Part shown: one piece after another, positions 63,322 to 64,000 of the stretch | How the letters are laid out: every line of letters begins with the position of its first letter | How positions within the stretch are numbered: position 1 is the first letter of the stretch | Assembly (NCBI GenBank): GCA_021325385.1 | Contig: JAJPHH010000043.1 | Span: 1 to 64,000 of the forward strand | Origin: Alphaproteobacteria bacterium | Lineage (GTDB): Bacteria; Pseudomonadota; Alphaproteobacteria; Rhizobiales; Beijerinckiaceae | Direction: 5' to 3' | DNA length: 64,000 bases | Made by a program: the position numbers and the translations under genes | Notes under the pieces: generated by a model | Database searches by the model: none | Seen by the model: only the letters and a program-made list of their open reading frames with translations | Told to the model about the DNA's origin: nothing

Positions 63322-63858
63322 TCAGAGCTTGCGCACCAACAAGAACGTCGTCTGGCGCAGCGTCGGGTGGGCCGCCACCCGTCGCTCGATCGCGCGGAGG
63401 ATCATGGCGGCGTCGGCGTCCTCGACCACGCTCACGCTGGCGCCCGGCTTCAGGCCCTTCTTCAGGTCGGCCGGCAGGCGGCGCCAGTCGGCCTGAGTGA
63501 AATCATAGAGGTCGACGCGGTTCCGAGCCGGGTCGACCCGGACGAAATAGTAGAGATAGCGCGGCGGCTTGAGGTCTTTGGCGCTGGTCTTGTCTTCGGC
63601 GATGAAGACGCCGCTATGATCGGGATCCATCAGCGTGAAAACCGCCCCTCCGCCATCGGGCGCATTAGGGTCAATCGTGCGATATTCGGACCCGACGCGG
63701 ACGACCTTGAACGCCGGCGATTTCGGATCGTTGGCCGCCTTGTAGAATCCGTCCGCGATCGGAAAGGCGGGCGGCAGGCTGGCGGAAAGATCGGCGCCGC
63801 TGTCGATGCAGCCGCCGAGGCCAAGGGCGAGCGGCAAAAAGGCCAGCAGGCGTCCCAT
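63322..63858 (-). CDS. Putative lipoprotein, hypothetical
   Basis: The product is 178 residues from an ATG at 63858; the frame is open to 63906. The signal MGRLLAFLPLALGLGGCIDSG has a lipobox (LGGC). The mature part has strand-rich segments such as PAFPIADGFYKAANDPKSPA and PRYLYYFVRVDPARNRVDLYDF. The residue after Cys is Ile, so outer-membrane sorting would be expected by the E. coli rule. No family recognised. Confidence 0.75.
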   Translation of the reverse strand: MGRLLAFLPLALGLGGCIDSGADLSASLPPAFPIADGFYKAANDPKSPAFKVVRVGSEYRTIDPNAPDGGGAVFTLMDPDHSGVFIAEDKTSAKDLKPPRYLYYFVRVDPARNRVDLYDFTQADWRRLPADLKKGLKPGASVSVVEDADAAMILRAIERRVAAHPTLRQTTFLLVRKL

Positions 63859-63960
63859 CCAGATCGCTTTCTCTTTGGCCGCTTTGGCGGATGGCGTTGC
63901 TAGCATGCCGACCGCGATTTAGAACCGCGCTGCAACGACGCAGCCTTCGAGAGGGAAGCC

Positions 63961-64000
63961 TTGGCTTTTGTCATCAGACCTGTAAAGCCGGCGGACCGGC
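63961..64000 (+). CDS. Possible GNAT acetyltransferase, 5' end only
   Basis: A TTG at 63961 after a GAGAGGGAAG ribosome site opens a frame reading (M)AFVIRPVKPADR to the window edge. IRPxxPADR is a common start of GNAT N-acetyltransferases. With 13 codons visible this is tentative. It is divergent from the lipoprotein gene. Confidence 0.4.
   Translation, partial: MAFVIRPVKPADR

Overview
The window is GC-rich chromosomal DNA from an alphaproteobacterium. I infer the order Hyphomicrobiales (Rhizobiales), perhaps near Beijerinckiaceae or Methylocystaceae. The inference rests on codon use and on the set of families: UdgX, a bacterial Ku, a DUF3775 protein, a Bpt-type arginyltransferase, an aa3-oxidase subunit IV-like protein, a BKACE enzyme, a fused LivG-LivF protein and PaoABC-type dehydrogenase genes. 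Nothing in the sequence gives a species. There is one tRNA (Gln, anticodon TTG). I see no rRNA, CRISPR array, insertion sequence or prophage.

Layout. 1-5.2 kb: a minus-strand cluster of a GMC oxidoreductase (cut by the left edge), its small subunit, an internally duplicated membrane protein, a TPP-dependent oxidase/decarboxylase and topoisomerase IB. 5.4-11.3 kb: a PRC-barrel protein, an EmrAB-like efflux pair and a CPA2 antiporter with a universal-stress domain. 11.4-15.8 kb: a PaoABC-type molybdenum aldehyde dehydrogenase operon ending in a PCC-domain gene. 15.8-21.7 kb: DNA and stress maintenance genes (UdgX, DJ-1/PfpI protein, MgtC, DUF4142, Ku). 22.1-23.6 kb: a semialdehyde-dehydrogenase gene with an amber codon at its catalytic Glu.

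23.8-33.9 kb is a catabolic locus. Ten minus-strand genes, mostly overlapping or separated by short gaps, encode a metal-dependent cyclase/hydrolase, a cupin, an SDR, a 3-hydroxyacyl-CoA dehydrogenase, a BKACE enzyme, a DAPG/phloretin-hydrolase-like enzyme and a branched-chain-type ABC importer whose two ATPases are fused. A divergent IclR regulator sits beside it. The set could import a small polar compound and cleave it to CoA thioesters; the substrate is unknown. 34-41.7 kb: an alpha/beta-hydrolase, an AI-2E transporter relic, two HdeD-like proteins, arginine deiminase with its antiporter, and two envelope-associated proteins; this looks like an acid and envelope stress neighbourhood. 41.7-43.1 kb is gene-poor. 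43.1-56.6 kb is largely housekeeping (tRNA-Gln, CBS protein, patatin, folE-hisI, Fe-S scaffold with yidD, thrS, xseB, lrp/ald, bpt). 56.7-58.0 kb encodes a permease with a lipoprotein-like N-terminus.

58.1-62.2 kb is the most unusual region. It holds two Phd/VapC toxin-antitoxin pairs. Between them is an AT-richer block with an unrecognised nuclease-like gene facing four tiny, tightly packed, seemingly paralogous helix-turn-helix genes. The block is bounded on the right by the 3' end of hemB and on the left by what looks like a second, diverged copy of the last 17 hemB codons in the same orientation. That arrangement suggests an integrated element that used the hemB 3' end as its target. The window closes with hemB, a lipoprotein gene and the first codons of a possible GNAT acetyltransferase.
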